A stretch of 64,000 bases of DNA from Nepenthes gracilis (Eukaryota > Streptophyta > Magnoliopsida > Caryophyllales > Nepenthaceae): the NCBI GenBank assembly GCA_033239525.1, contig BSYO01000024.1:3934128-3998127 (forward strand), written 5' to 3'. The translations under genes were made by a program, and so were the position numbers. Below, one piece after another: positions 1 to 19,690 of this stretch; within the stretch, counting starts at the first letter, position 1; each line of letters begins with the position of its first letter. The notes below the pieces were generated by a model. That model had not been told where the DNA came from. It worked only from the letters and a program-made list of their open reading frames with translations, and made no database searches.

Positions 1-50
1 AGCCTTGTAAATTGAAATTGGAATTAAAATTTTAAATTTAAATTTAATTT
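1..50. repeat. Left part of an AT-rich repeat split by an LTR element
   Basis: These AT-rich bases look like the left arm of the same repeat that resumes at 3829. The LTR element at 51-3828 is inserted between them, and the five bases at 46-50 (AATTT) recur at 3829-3833. A related sequence lies in a flippase-gene intron near 34690-35575. Confidence 0.45.
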
Positions 51-915
51 TGACAGGTGCGTCGATAACGGGCTTACCCATAAAGGAGGAAATAGTCCAA
101 ATCTTCACGTGGTCCATTTACGCCTGGACGGAACTCAGGATAGTCAATACATCCGTTGACTGAAGAAGCGATCAGTTAACTGGCTGAGGATTAGATCTCA
201 CACGACCCAAGCCAAGATTGGCCCACGTGTCTACCCTCAAGTCACAACGGTCACCTCCCTTTGATTTCACGCGCCTCCAAAGAAGACAAGCTTCCCCGTA
301 ACGGTCACCTCGAGAATTCCTCATTGTCTGCTGAAAACTCTAGTGGTTACAGAATACAAAAGGAAATCAATCCATTAACCGTTACAACCATAAAGGCGCA
401 TACTGCCAGAAAAGGCAATAATATCAATAGAGTGCAGGTATCAAATCCTTCTACACAAGAAAGGCAACTCGATACTGTGGTTATAAAAGGTCATGGAGTT
501 TCACTTTTCAGACATGCTCTCATTGATTTGTAAAAAGCCTTCTCTTGTACAACGATTGCAAAGCTACCACGCTTTCAATACTCGAGCAATTTTGCGCTCT
601 TTCTCTCTGTTGCTAATTCCCAACGAACTCAATGATTTTGTTTCTCACAAGTAACCAAAACTCTTCACTTACGAGAGCAATCACATCTTTATAAACACTT
701 TTCGCATTCTCCTTGCATCTCCTTGCATCTACCTCCATCTTTGAAGGTTTTTTCTGACATGAATATCAAAATATTTTTAGTAGGATAACATTCCGCCGTC
801 ATTTGACCTCTTATTCGTAGTTGTGGTGTGCAATATCCAAACTCAGTGGACGTAACCGAATTCAGATAGATGACTTGATCCAAATGTATTCAAAATTTAG
901 ATTTAGAACGTATCA
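51..915 (+). repeat. Left LTR of the short Tat-like element
   Basis: This 865-bp LTR runs from TGACAGGTGCG to TAGAACGTATCA. It matches 2905-3828 along its length, including the shared block near 63-115 and 2915-2975. A TATA-like box (TATAAAAG) lies at 482-489, followed by the R/U5 region. Confidence 0.85.
482..489 (+). promoter_or_regulatory. LTR TATA-like box
   Basis: TATAAAAG is followed about 15 bp later by a segment shared with the other LTR. The same box is kept in the right LTR at 3406-3413, so it is probably the core promoter of this element. Confidence 0.5.
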
Positions 916-935
916 TTGGTGTCGTCTATGGGACC
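916..935 (+). other. Primer-binding-like site
   Basis: TTGGTGTCGTCTATGGGA follows the terminal CA of the left LTR directly. The elements at 18092 and 43378 carry versions of the same block. The intact form resembles the complement of a tRNA-Asp 3' end; the tRNA assignment is tentative. Confidence 0.5.
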
Positions 936-940
936 AATCG

Positions 941-2150
941 TCAACTCACTGGCCTGCTGCGCGACCTTGAGCCTGAGGATGGGAGATTGGAGGCAGCAGC
1001 CTCTTGAGCACCTTCTGATGGAGCTCCTACAGTAAATTCCTCTGTTAACTCCGTACTAAGGCCAACTACCTCAAGCAACTCCTCGGCGGATGGCTCTTTA
1101 GGCACCTCAAAGGGTTTTCCCAAGCAGGCTCCTCAGGCTTCGCAGCTGGCTCCACTGGCTGCTCAATGGCCTGCACAACTGGAGGCTCCTCAAGCGTCTC
1201 CGACTACACTGCTAAGTGCCCCAGCGGAAGCACAAGGACAATACCACGAGCAACGGAGCGTAGTGTAGCCTTATACGCCTCCGCAGCAGCCTCGACATTG
1301 GAGAGTTTTTTGGTTCCAGTAAATCGACCTGTCAAGACGTAGTTCGGCTCTGTGGAGAACGAAGAAGAAGGCACTATAGTTGCCGCCTTTTTTTGGCTTG
1401 GACTTTTGGGAGCTTCTCCAGTAGAAGGTGTGCCGATCGACTCGATGGTGATGGCACCGGCCTTCCTCTTATGCTGGGAGGATGGGAGCATCATCTTCTG
1501 GACTTGGGATGGCGGTCCCCAACGAGCCCTCTTGGCTTCTTCAGGGAAACAAAGTGGTCTCTATAGAACTCAAAAGGTGATCTTTCACCAATCGCAGAGG
1601 TGGTTTCACAGCAGCGGTCTCCTCCTCCGTGGGCATTCTAATGAAAGTAATGGGAACCTTATCCCAATCTCTGGACAAGGGTCAGGACTCGTCAACGTGC
1701 ACATAAAAGAATCGATCCTTCCAATTCTTCAGGGAGTTATAAATAGCGTTGCTGATATGGAGCTCTTTAGGAGACAAGGAGATCCACTCTTCACTCTAGG
1801 TGAACTTGAACATCACCCTAATTGCTTTCGCCGTTAGTAGTCAAGAATGATGGCAAAAAAAAGATGCAAAGTGAGCATAGTATCGCATGACATTAGCATG
1901 GAGAAGTGCGATGGGAACCTGGAGTGTAATAAAGATGTCCAGCAGCTCGTTTGGCACTGGAAGGCGTAACCCACTTCTTAGGTGGGCCTTGTACACAGTG
2001 ATGTAGCCCTCAGGAGGAAAATAAGTCCTGTCCCCCTCTCTCGGGTATCTGAAACACTATCTGCCATGGGATATTGTACTTGACATACAACTCTTTCATC
2101 TTACTAGATTTAATCACAGAAGCAATCTGAGCAATGGTAGGAGCTATGGA
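941..2150 (-). pseudogene. Decayed antisense ORF, plant retrotransposon aORF type
   Basis: Read on the minus strand, fragments join into one degraded protein. An N-terminal part (about 2150-2010) contains KMKELYVKYNIPW. A frameshift near 2010 follows, then a block with HLRSGLRLPVP and VPIALLHAN (about 1951-1900), then LKNWKDRFFY near 1700, then a low-complexity Ser/Pro/Glu-rich tail ending in a stop at 941. The same motif order occurs in the antisense ORFs at 24642-26582 and 49050-49964. Plant Tat-lineage elements are known to carry antisense ORFs between pol and the 3' LTR, often of the type annotated as putative gypsy-type transposon or plant mobile domain. That family assignment is from memory of the motif and untested. 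The stop is only 25 bp from the primer-binding-like site. Confidence 0.65.
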
Positions 2151-2445
2151 AATGGAAGCAATAGCAGAAAGAAGACAAAGACTTAGAAAGTTTTTCAAAA
2201 GAAAAGCGTGGAAAAATTCAAAACAAGCAGACTGGATATATAAAGGCATGCGAACGTTGGAGAATGGCAACGTATCGAAAAGATGTGCCCATCATTGTTG
2301 GCACGTGTCGTGTCTGGAGAGAATGTAGTTGAATTAGATCCTTTGACACATTAATTACGAGATAGCAAATTCACTGCACATTGACACGTGGCCAATTTTT
2401 CGACTAACAGTCCAGTAGTGTGATGGCGTATCGTTTCAATTCCCA

Positions 2446-2664
2446 CTAGTTCTTCGAAGTTTTGCTTTTATGGTCAATGAATCCGATCAACATTTTCTTT
2501 AACAAGTTCTTTGGACTCTTGCCTTGATGGTCAATGAATCCGGTCAATATTTTTTTCGACAAGTTCTTCGAACTCGTGTCTTGATGGTTAATGAGTTCGG
2601 TCAACATTTCCTTTAGCAAGTTCTCCGGACTCTTGCCTTGATGGTCAACGAATCTGGTCAACAT
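2446..2664. repeat. 57-bp tandem repeat, about four units
   Basis: The phrase TGGTCAATGA or a close variant recurs at 2471, 2528, 2585 and 2642, exactly 57 bp apart. Because 57 is a multiple of three, the minus strand stays open through the array and encodes a repeating Asp-His-Gln/Lys-rich peptide. I take that as a by-product of the repeat, not a gene. The array sits between the antisense ORF and the right LTR, as does the 46-bp array of the element at 42343-51776. Confidence 0.8.
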
Positions 2665-2904
2665 TTTCTCCTGTCCAGTTTTCTATATCTGCCTGGAATG
2701 ATCAACAAATTTGGTCAATACTTACTACAATTTTATTCTCCAAATCATGACTTTATGGTCAACAACTGTAAGTAATTCGATCAACAAACCAAGAGTCATT
2801 GCCAGTTTCCTCACCATGCTGTTTCAGACAAGTTACCCAATTAGGTGCATTCCATCTTGAATATGCTGAAGGTTAGAGTCCCGGACCACCAATATAGGGG
2901 CTAT

Positions 2905-3828
2905 TGATGAGTGCGCCAGTAACAGGTTGGCCTATAAAGGAGGAAACTATCCAAATTTTCACACGGCCCATTTACGCCTGGACGGTCAACGTTGCCGTTG
3001 ACCGGATAAAAAGCTAGTGAGTTAGCAAAGGTCCAAAAGCAGGACGACCCATTTGAGCTCCGGATGGTCAATGCATTTGTTGACTGGAGAAGCGACTAGT
3101 TGATCGGTAGAGGACCAGGCTTCACGCAGCCCAAGCCCAAATTGGCCCATGTGTCTGCCCTCAAGCCACAACAATTACCTCCCCTAATTTCACGCGCCTC
3201 CAAAGAAGGTAAGCTTCCCCGTAACAGTCACCTCCAGAATTCACTCATTGTCTATTGAAAACTCTAATGGTTATAGAATACGAAATGAAGGAAATTAATC
3301 CATCAATCGTTACAACTATAAAGGCCCCTATGTCAAAAAAGGCGCGATTCTAGTACAGCGCTGTATTAAGCCCTTCTACACAAAGAAGGCAATCGGTGGT
3401 GTGGCTATAAAAGGTCATGGAGTTTCACTTCTCAGACATGCTCTCATTGATTTGCAAAAAGCTTTCTCTTGCACAACGATTGCAAAGCTCCCATGCTTTC
3501 AGTACTCGAGCAACTTTGCGCTCTCTTTCTCTACTGCTAATTCCAAAGAACTCAGAGATCTTACTCCTCATGAACAATAAAAGCCTCTCTACTTACGAGA
3601 ATAATCATATCTTCGCATTTATATTGCATCTCATTATATCCATCTTCTACTTTTGAAGGTTGTTTTTTAACTTGAATATCGGAGTATTTTCGGTGGAATA
3701 ATATCCCGCCATCATCTGATCTCTTGTTCGTAATTGTGGTGTACATGATCCAAACTCAGTGGATGAAATCGAATTTAGACGGACGACTTGACCTAAATCT
3801 GTTTAAAATTTGGGTTTAGAACGCATCA
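2905..3828 (+). repeat. Right LTR of the short Tat-like element
   Basis: This 924-bp LTR runs from TGATGAGTGCGCC to TAGAACGCATCA and ends against the AATTT target duplication. It has a TATA-like box at 3406-3413. The purine-rich stretch AATATAGGGG just before it is the expected plus-strand priming tract. Confidence 0.85.
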
Positions 3829-4440
3829 AATTTTATTATTTAATATTAAATAAAATTAAAATTCTAATTGTGTGTTGTAGTTATTTAGAATTAAAAATGT
3901 ATATGATAGTTTTTTTGTTCTATAATTTTAGAGATATAATAAATAATTAAAATTTTAATATTGAAAATTATTTATCAATTAGATATAAAAAATAAAAAAA
4001 TAAAATCAACTTAATAAACTTTTTTTGAATGTTTGGGTCACATAGATGTCAATCGACTATTTTTTTAAAAAATTATATCAAAATATTATTTAAAATTTTA
4101 AAAAATAATATTCTAATAAAAAATTTTGTCTAAAAAAATATTAACATTTTATACGTCTATTGAATATTATTTATATCTAAAGATAATTCCTTTAGAAATC
4201 TATATCATATTAAATTTTATATATTAAATAATAAGAAAATTGTATTGAATTTTTAATTTTTATTTATGTATATATTAAAAAAATTAATCATAACTTAACT
4301 TTATTTTCTCTCATAAATATAGTTTTTTACATAATCTAAACAACTAAATTTAAGTTTTACTTATTTTTAATTTTAATAGAATTAGAGGTAGACTTCTATA
4401 TTTAAGTTTAAATTTTAATTCTATAATTTAAATAGACTCT
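3829..4440. repeat. AT-rich repeat, right part
   Basis: This very AT-rich block aligns by eye with 34830-35275 in a flippase-gene intron. Shared phrases include a TTTTAGAGATA motif and a TTAGTTAGATAT-like motif about 60 bp later, in the same order and spacing. With 1-50 it forms a repeat copy interrupted by the LTR element. No coding signal is seen. From 4441 to 4749 there is ordinary non-coding sequence in which I recognise nothing. Confidence 0.5.
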
Positions 4441-4850
4441 ATGGGAAGCGTGATTATTTTCATTTTGTTGACGCATTTGACATTTAACGGTTATTAGTTA
4501 TAGTGGTTTGGAGATCAGGGGGCATTGCGACGCAGCACCTGTACGGCGTTCTATACATATTGTATAGCGTCGTCGGATCCCTATCCAACTGCATTTATTT
4601 TTTGTTATTAAAAAATTTAAAAAATATATATTTATTTAAATGTCAAAATTAACAAGAGACGTCAGTAATTTTATAGTAGTTTGTATGATGCCGCAATACC
4701 CGTCATTTATAGTAGTTTGTAGGGAGGTTGTGATTAAGAAAATACCCGTCATATTTATTAAGAAAATCAACTTACAATTTAATTAATGAAGACGCATTAT
4801 GATTATTCCCGTGATCACCCCTATAGAAAAATCTCCCTCACATTAGCCCT

Positions 4851-4937
4851 TTAAATTACCGATCCGAACTTGTTTTGAACTCTTTGGATCGTCTTCACCG
4901 AGTCGAGAATTTCAAAGGCACCGAAGCTACAAGTCAT
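4851..4937 (-). CDS. 28-codon ORF or first-exon candidate, copy 1
   Basis: ATG at 4937 opens a frame beginning MTCSFGAFEILD and ending TAA at 4851. The second copy keeps the same frame and nearly the same peptide. A GTAATT donor-like sequence just before the stop means it could also be a first exon. I do not recognise the peptide and found no downstream exon. It may be a captured gene fragment. Confidence 0.25.
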   Translation of the reverse strand: MTCSFGAFEILDSVKTIQRVQNKFGSVI

Positions 4938-5099
4938 TGTTACCGGTACCATCCTAAAGGCCAAACATGAATATTTTGTTTTGAACATAAAGACATATTT
5001 ATTAAGAAACTCAACTTACAACTTAATTAATGAAGACGCATTTTGATTATTCCCGACACGTGATCACCCCTATAGAAAAATCTACCTCACATTAGCCCT

Positions 5100-5186
5100 T
5101 TAAATTACCTGCCCGAACTTGTTTTGAACTCTTTGGATCGTCTTCACTGAGTCGAGAATTTCAAAGGCGCCGAAGCTACAAGCCAT
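5100..5186 (-). CDS. 28-codon ORF or first-exon candidate, copy 2
   Basis: ATG at 5186 opens a frame beginning MACSFGAFEILD and ending TAA at 5100. Here the donor-like context is better: CAG then GTAATT at 5109/5108, which would give a 78-nt exon of 26 codons. The two copies differ at a handful of positions: two clearly silent changes and two amino-acid replacements. Function unknown. Confidence 0.3.
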   Translation of the reverse strand: MACSFGAFEILDSVKTIQRVQNKFGQVI

Positions 5187-5228
5187 TGTTACCGGTACCA
5201 TCCTAAAGGCCAAACATGAATATTTTGT

Positions 5229-5625
5229 GCTATTATATAAGACTCCTAGTAAGATCTATGTTCTATCCATCAATTTTAGTATATATTTCTTTAAGGATAA
5301 CAATGCCTTTAAACAATCAGTAGCATTATTAAACAACAAAATACTACCAATATATTGTACAATTTGTCACCATGAACCAAGGAATACAGTCATCGTTTGT
5401 TTTTAAAATATTTATATAAAAATAGATAAATAAATATTAAGTAATGGGAGTCCTAATTAATTTTGTGAAAATATTAGCCCTAGTAGGAGATTGTTTACAC
5501 TGCGTTTAGCTTCTCTTGATAAAAAGAATACCATGAAAAAATCAACCCCAACTGCGTTAAAAAAGGGGGAAAAAAAAAACAATTTTCAATTTTTTTACGG
5601 GAGTGGGAAAGAGAGGCCGTACGCT
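5229..5625 (-). other. Downstream flank / probable 3' UTR of the CKL gene
   Basis: This lies just downstream of the CKL stop codon on the minus strand. It is AT-rich with A/T runs. I cannot place a polyadenylation site with confidence, and no other gene is visible. Confidence 0.35.
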
Positions 5626-15859
<10,234 letters not shown>

Positions 15860-16215
15860 CTTAATCTCAACCAATCACAAGCCAAAGCCTCCTAAAATTT
15901 TGTTTAACAATATTTCAACAGCAATCGGAGAACAAGGCCTACAAAAACTTCATGCTCGATCAAAAGACAAATGAGTTTTTTTTTTTCTTTTTTTCCTTTT
16001 GTTTTTGTTTCCTGCAATGTATTAATTATGCACAGGCATGTAAGAAACAATGTTTGATTAAGGTGGAGGTGGAGGTGGAGGTGGAGGGGGTGCTGGTGGA
16101 GGTGGCGGCGGTGGCGCCGGTAATGACGGCGGTGGTTTCGGAATTTAGAGAGAGAGAAAATGGGGGAAGAGGGGGCCAGAGAGAGAGAAGGGAGGCATCG
16201 TTATACCATACATAA
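15860..16215 (-). promoter_or_regulatory. CKL leader and proximal promoter
   Basis: Upstream of the CKL start on the minus strand, the sequence has a GGTGGA microsatellite (about 16062-16088), a GC-rich patch to 16140, and a purine run on the plus strand (16146-16195). The run reads as CT-rich on the gene strand, as many plant leaders do. TTTTAG near 15894 could be an acceptor for a leader intron. The transcription start is not defined. Confidence 0.35.
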
Positions 16216-17213
16216 ACCAATCGTCGCGCTTCGATCCCAATCGATCGATGCGGGACCGTTTCAGTTTATACATGGAAATCATTTCTTCTTTTATTTTTTA
16301 TTTTCCATTTCTAATATAAAAATATTAAACTAAAAATTAGAGTCCATTTAAAATTAATATCTCATAAATACATGAAAAATTATATTTTCCAAATTTTTAT
16401 TTATATGTTTTCCTCACTCAATTGATAACAACCATTTATTTAAAAGTTAAAAAATTATTTAAATAAATAATATAAACCAGTATTAATGTGATTAGAACAA
16501 TTCAATATCGTTAATTATTCTAATTTTCTAACATGGTATTAGACAGAGATGGATAAAAAAAATTAAATTATCGATAACAGTTTGATATATGACACTGCTT
16601 ATGGTTTAATTTTTTATTCAAATCATATTTTTTTTTATTTGGTTATAGTTTGATAAGAGCTTAAACCGAACAAAGCTAAATCAGACCGTGCACATATCTG
16701 TCTATACATATAAATAATAAATCAAATTTACTGTTATAATTAAAGATGCTTTGATCATTTATAGTTCTATTAGACTTATGAATCAATTGTTATTATAAAA
16801 GGTTAAATTTTTGATCACTTTAAAAGCTTATTGTCAACTATTTTATTAAATATTCTTATTTATTTTTGACATTGGTCATATTTTAAGTAATTTTTATGAT
16901 ATTAGAGAATTTGTAAATGATATTAAAAAATTATAAAAATTATATCATATAATTCTATTTCCTTAAATAGTACAATTTATTATTTTGATAATATCTTCTA
17001 ATCATATATTATCTTCACCCTACAAATATTTCTTTTTGTAGAAACAAAAAATTGTTAAATTTTTTTATAAGATTAAAAAAAATTCAAAATCTAAGGTATG
17101 CAAATTTTTCATTAATATGGCCTTATAACGTTAGAATCATTAAATATTTTTTTTATAATATCGTAATATAAAAATAAATATTATATATATATATATATAT
17201 CTGAATTTATGCC
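16216..17213. other. AT-rich intergenic sequence
   Basis: I see no gene here. It is AT-rich throughout and ends in an (AT)n microsatellite at about 17181-17200 immediately left of the 12.9-kb LTR element. Confidence 0.6.
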
Positions 17214-18091
17214 TGTTGGTGTCCATCTCGAAATAGGTTAGGAGCAACAAGGCCCAAGTTCCCGTGAAACCCAAAGGGTATAGGAAAACGGCCTACGTGG
17301 TGCCCTAGAAACAGCGGCCAATCAGTGTCTCTCTATAACCCATTAATGTGATTGCAGACGGTAGGAGCCAACTAAGAGAATGCCAGTCGATGAGGAGAAA
17401 GTTAGCACTGCAAGCTACAATGCACGTCGTTATTTCAAATCGCCCAGCCAATCTTTGCGCGAGTAGCAGACCAAAGGTGATCAACGCCGGACGACGGTCT
17501 TCTCGCTACCGCAAGGTGACAACTGACACCATTGGCTATTATTAGTGGTTAGCGGCTGGCGAATCCCGACTTGCCACCTGTCGGAGATTCCCGTGCCCAA
17601 GGCTCTCCACCATGGAGCCTAAAAACATCATCTCCTTCTACGGGAAGGGGGGGGATCCCCAGACCGATTCTAGATCGATCCTTGATCTTTGATTCTTGGA
17701 CTCAATACCTGGTTCCCAAATCAATTAAAGGTCATCAACCCTAAAAGCCTCTATCAAACAACCTTAGCAAGCCATTCCCTGCAGTCGCAAATTCGGAGCC
17801 CAGCTTCTAGTAATCGCTCAATGAGTCATGCATGCTTGCATCCTCATTATCCACCATATCTCAACATTCACTTCTATATCTCTCTGTTTATTGTGAAAGA
17901 TATGTGATTTGAGTATCGGAATATTTTCAGTGGAAGAACTTTTCGCCGACCACTGACCTCTTGTTTGTAGTTTGTGTTATGTAGGGCCTAGTTTGAGGAG
18001 AGTGGAGACCGGATCCGTTCGAGATCCGATTCAGGCACAAAATCTGAAGGTTTCCTAATCTGTAAGAGAATCCAAACCCAGGGATACAATA
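17214..18091 (+). repeat. Left LTR of the 12.9-kb element
   Basis: This 878-bp LTR starts TGTTGGTGTCC and matches 29256-30106. Its end reads GGGATACAATA where the right LTR reads GGGATGCAACA. The differences are transitions, and the adjacent primer site shows the same TTGG to TTAG type of change. Confidence 0.8.
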
Positions 18092-18160
18092 TTAGTGTTG
18101 TCTGTGAGAACGACGAAAAGTTTAATCTCACACTTCAACATTCACCCTCTTACGAAAGAA

Positions 18161-19690
18161 ATGGTCAATACCAGAGTGTAAGCAAGCATGCCATTGAGAG
18201 ACACCGCCGCCCGCAACTACGACCCCTCAGAGGATGGCCATGCTAGTGAGTGGCCAGAGCCCGATGTGTATAAGTTGGTTGCCGATGTAGGCGACATGAG
18301 GCAAATATTTCAAGCTTTATGCACTTGGACGGGAACGTAGTGGATGGGGTCTCCTCCCCTGGCGCCCCAGGCATCAACCTCCAGATGAAGAAGGCATGAA
18401 GCAAGAGCCCCTAGGGCAAGAATAAATTGACCTGGACGATGCTAAGTTCCGGCAGCCTTAGGCAATAGGGCCTAGATGATAGCAAAGAGCCTCCCTAGCC
18501 AGGATGAGTTGGTGGAAAGCCCAAAGCGGCGAAATTCCCACAACTCCCGCAACGACAGGAGGCCTACAGCCGTGGGCTCATGCAATACATGACTACCTTG
18601 TGCGGGCAGCCGCCGCATCCAGCACGACTCGTAGGACAACTCTAAGCTCAGAGACTTCATCAACACGCAGAGGAGCGGGTCCACACTATGGATAGAGAAA
18701 AAAGTGGACAAGATATGAAACCACTTGTTTAATGGGGAGCTCGGATGATCGGCACTCAACCTGTGAAAGTTGCCGTTCGCTACGGACATCTAAACTCAAC
18801 TACTCCCCCTCAAGTTCAAGATACCAATCCTGGACAGGTATGACAGGAGTACAGACCCGGTGGACCACTTAGACTACTTTCGTACCCACCTGTCCCTCCA
18901 CGGGGCAAGCGAGGTTGTGATGTGTCAATGCTTCCCCCTCACACTCAAAGGGGACGCCCTACTCTGGTTCCGTGGCCTCCAACCCAACTCCATCCTCTCC
19001 TTCGACGACCTCGCATATTACTTCTTAAGCCAGTTCACCTCCAATCAAAGGGAAGAGAAGCAGTCTTGACACCTTATTGCCTTTGCCAGAGGCCGAAGGA
19101 GAGCTTGAAGCGGTTCCTGGCTCGCTTCATCACCGAAGCCCATCGAATCCCTAAGCTCTTTGACAAAATGAAGCTCAGCGCCTTCATTGCCACATTGGCA
19201 GTTGGGGAGTTCTTTAAACACTTTGCCACCAATGCCCTCAGTCCTTCCTGAAAGTTGGGGCCATCGCTCGGGCTTATATCTCTACCGAGGAGGCCAACGA
19301 AGCGAGGCATCCCGAATGTGTGGACCTGCCATTGGTGGGACCGATCGCTGGGAAGAAGAGGAACAGAGACGGCAATTGCTTTCAGAAGCACCGCAAACAA
19401 TCGTGGCTCGAGCCGGCTTCCAAGAGAGAGTACAGGCCAGTGACCCTAACTCCCCTGAATGACATTCGTTTGAACATCTTGATACAAATTAGGGATGGAA
19501 AGTTTTTGAAGTAGCCCAAAGAGCCAAAGAACCTAGAGGTTGGAGACCAAATGTAGTATTGCCATTACTATCGGTCTCTAGCGCATACCACGAAGGATTG
19601 CTAGACTTTGCAAAAGGAGATTGAAGACCTGGTCTGCTGGGGGCACCTCACACATTTTCTAAAGGGCTCGGGGTAGGCCCCCATGGCTTT
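18161..19690 (+). pseudogene. Broken gag of the 12.9-kb element
   Basis: An ATG at 18161 is followed by a stop six codons later. The best-kept piece is 18860-19069, with DHLDYFRTHLSLHG and LKGDALLWFRGL, the hallmark of the plant retrotransposon gag domain. Further gag sequence continues in shifted frames to about 19500. A degenerate Cys/His block precedes the protease near 19560-19660. Not translatable as one protein. Confidence 0.75.

Larger units (their letters stand above)
51..3828. mobile_element. Non-autonomous Tat-like LTR retrotransposon lacking gag-pol
   Basis: Two similar long terminal repeats (51-915 and 2905-3828) both start with TG and end with CA. They enclose only 1989 bp. The flanks are identical 5-bp copies, AATTT at 46-50 and 3829-3833, as expected for a target-site duplication. 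Just inside the left LTR is a primer-binding-like block (TTGGTGTCGTCTATGGGA) related to that of the element at 42343-51776. No gag, protease, reverse transcriptase, RNase H or integrase is present. The interior is a decayed antisense ORF (941 to about 2150), a 57-bp tandem repeat and a purine tract before the right LTR. I read it as a deletion derivative that would need proteins from a full-length relative to move. Confidence 0.85.
4750..5228. repeat. 244-bp direct tandem duplication
   Basis: Two near-identical copies, about 4750-4979 and 4994-5228, start with CATATTTATTAAGAAA and end with AACATGAATATTTTGT. The offset is 244 bp. They differ by scattered substitutions and small indels. Each contains a 28-codon minus-strand reading frame, described separately. 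Confidence 0.9.

Noticed and set aside
1352..1837. Plus-strand 161-codon open frame
   Set aside because: It is the reverse of the antisense ORF region of the short element and shows no family motif of its own.
2446..2664. Repeat-protein gene on the minus strand
   Set aside because: The frame is open only because the 57-bp unit is a multiple of three; the peptide has no known pattern and the repeat lies in an LTR element interior.
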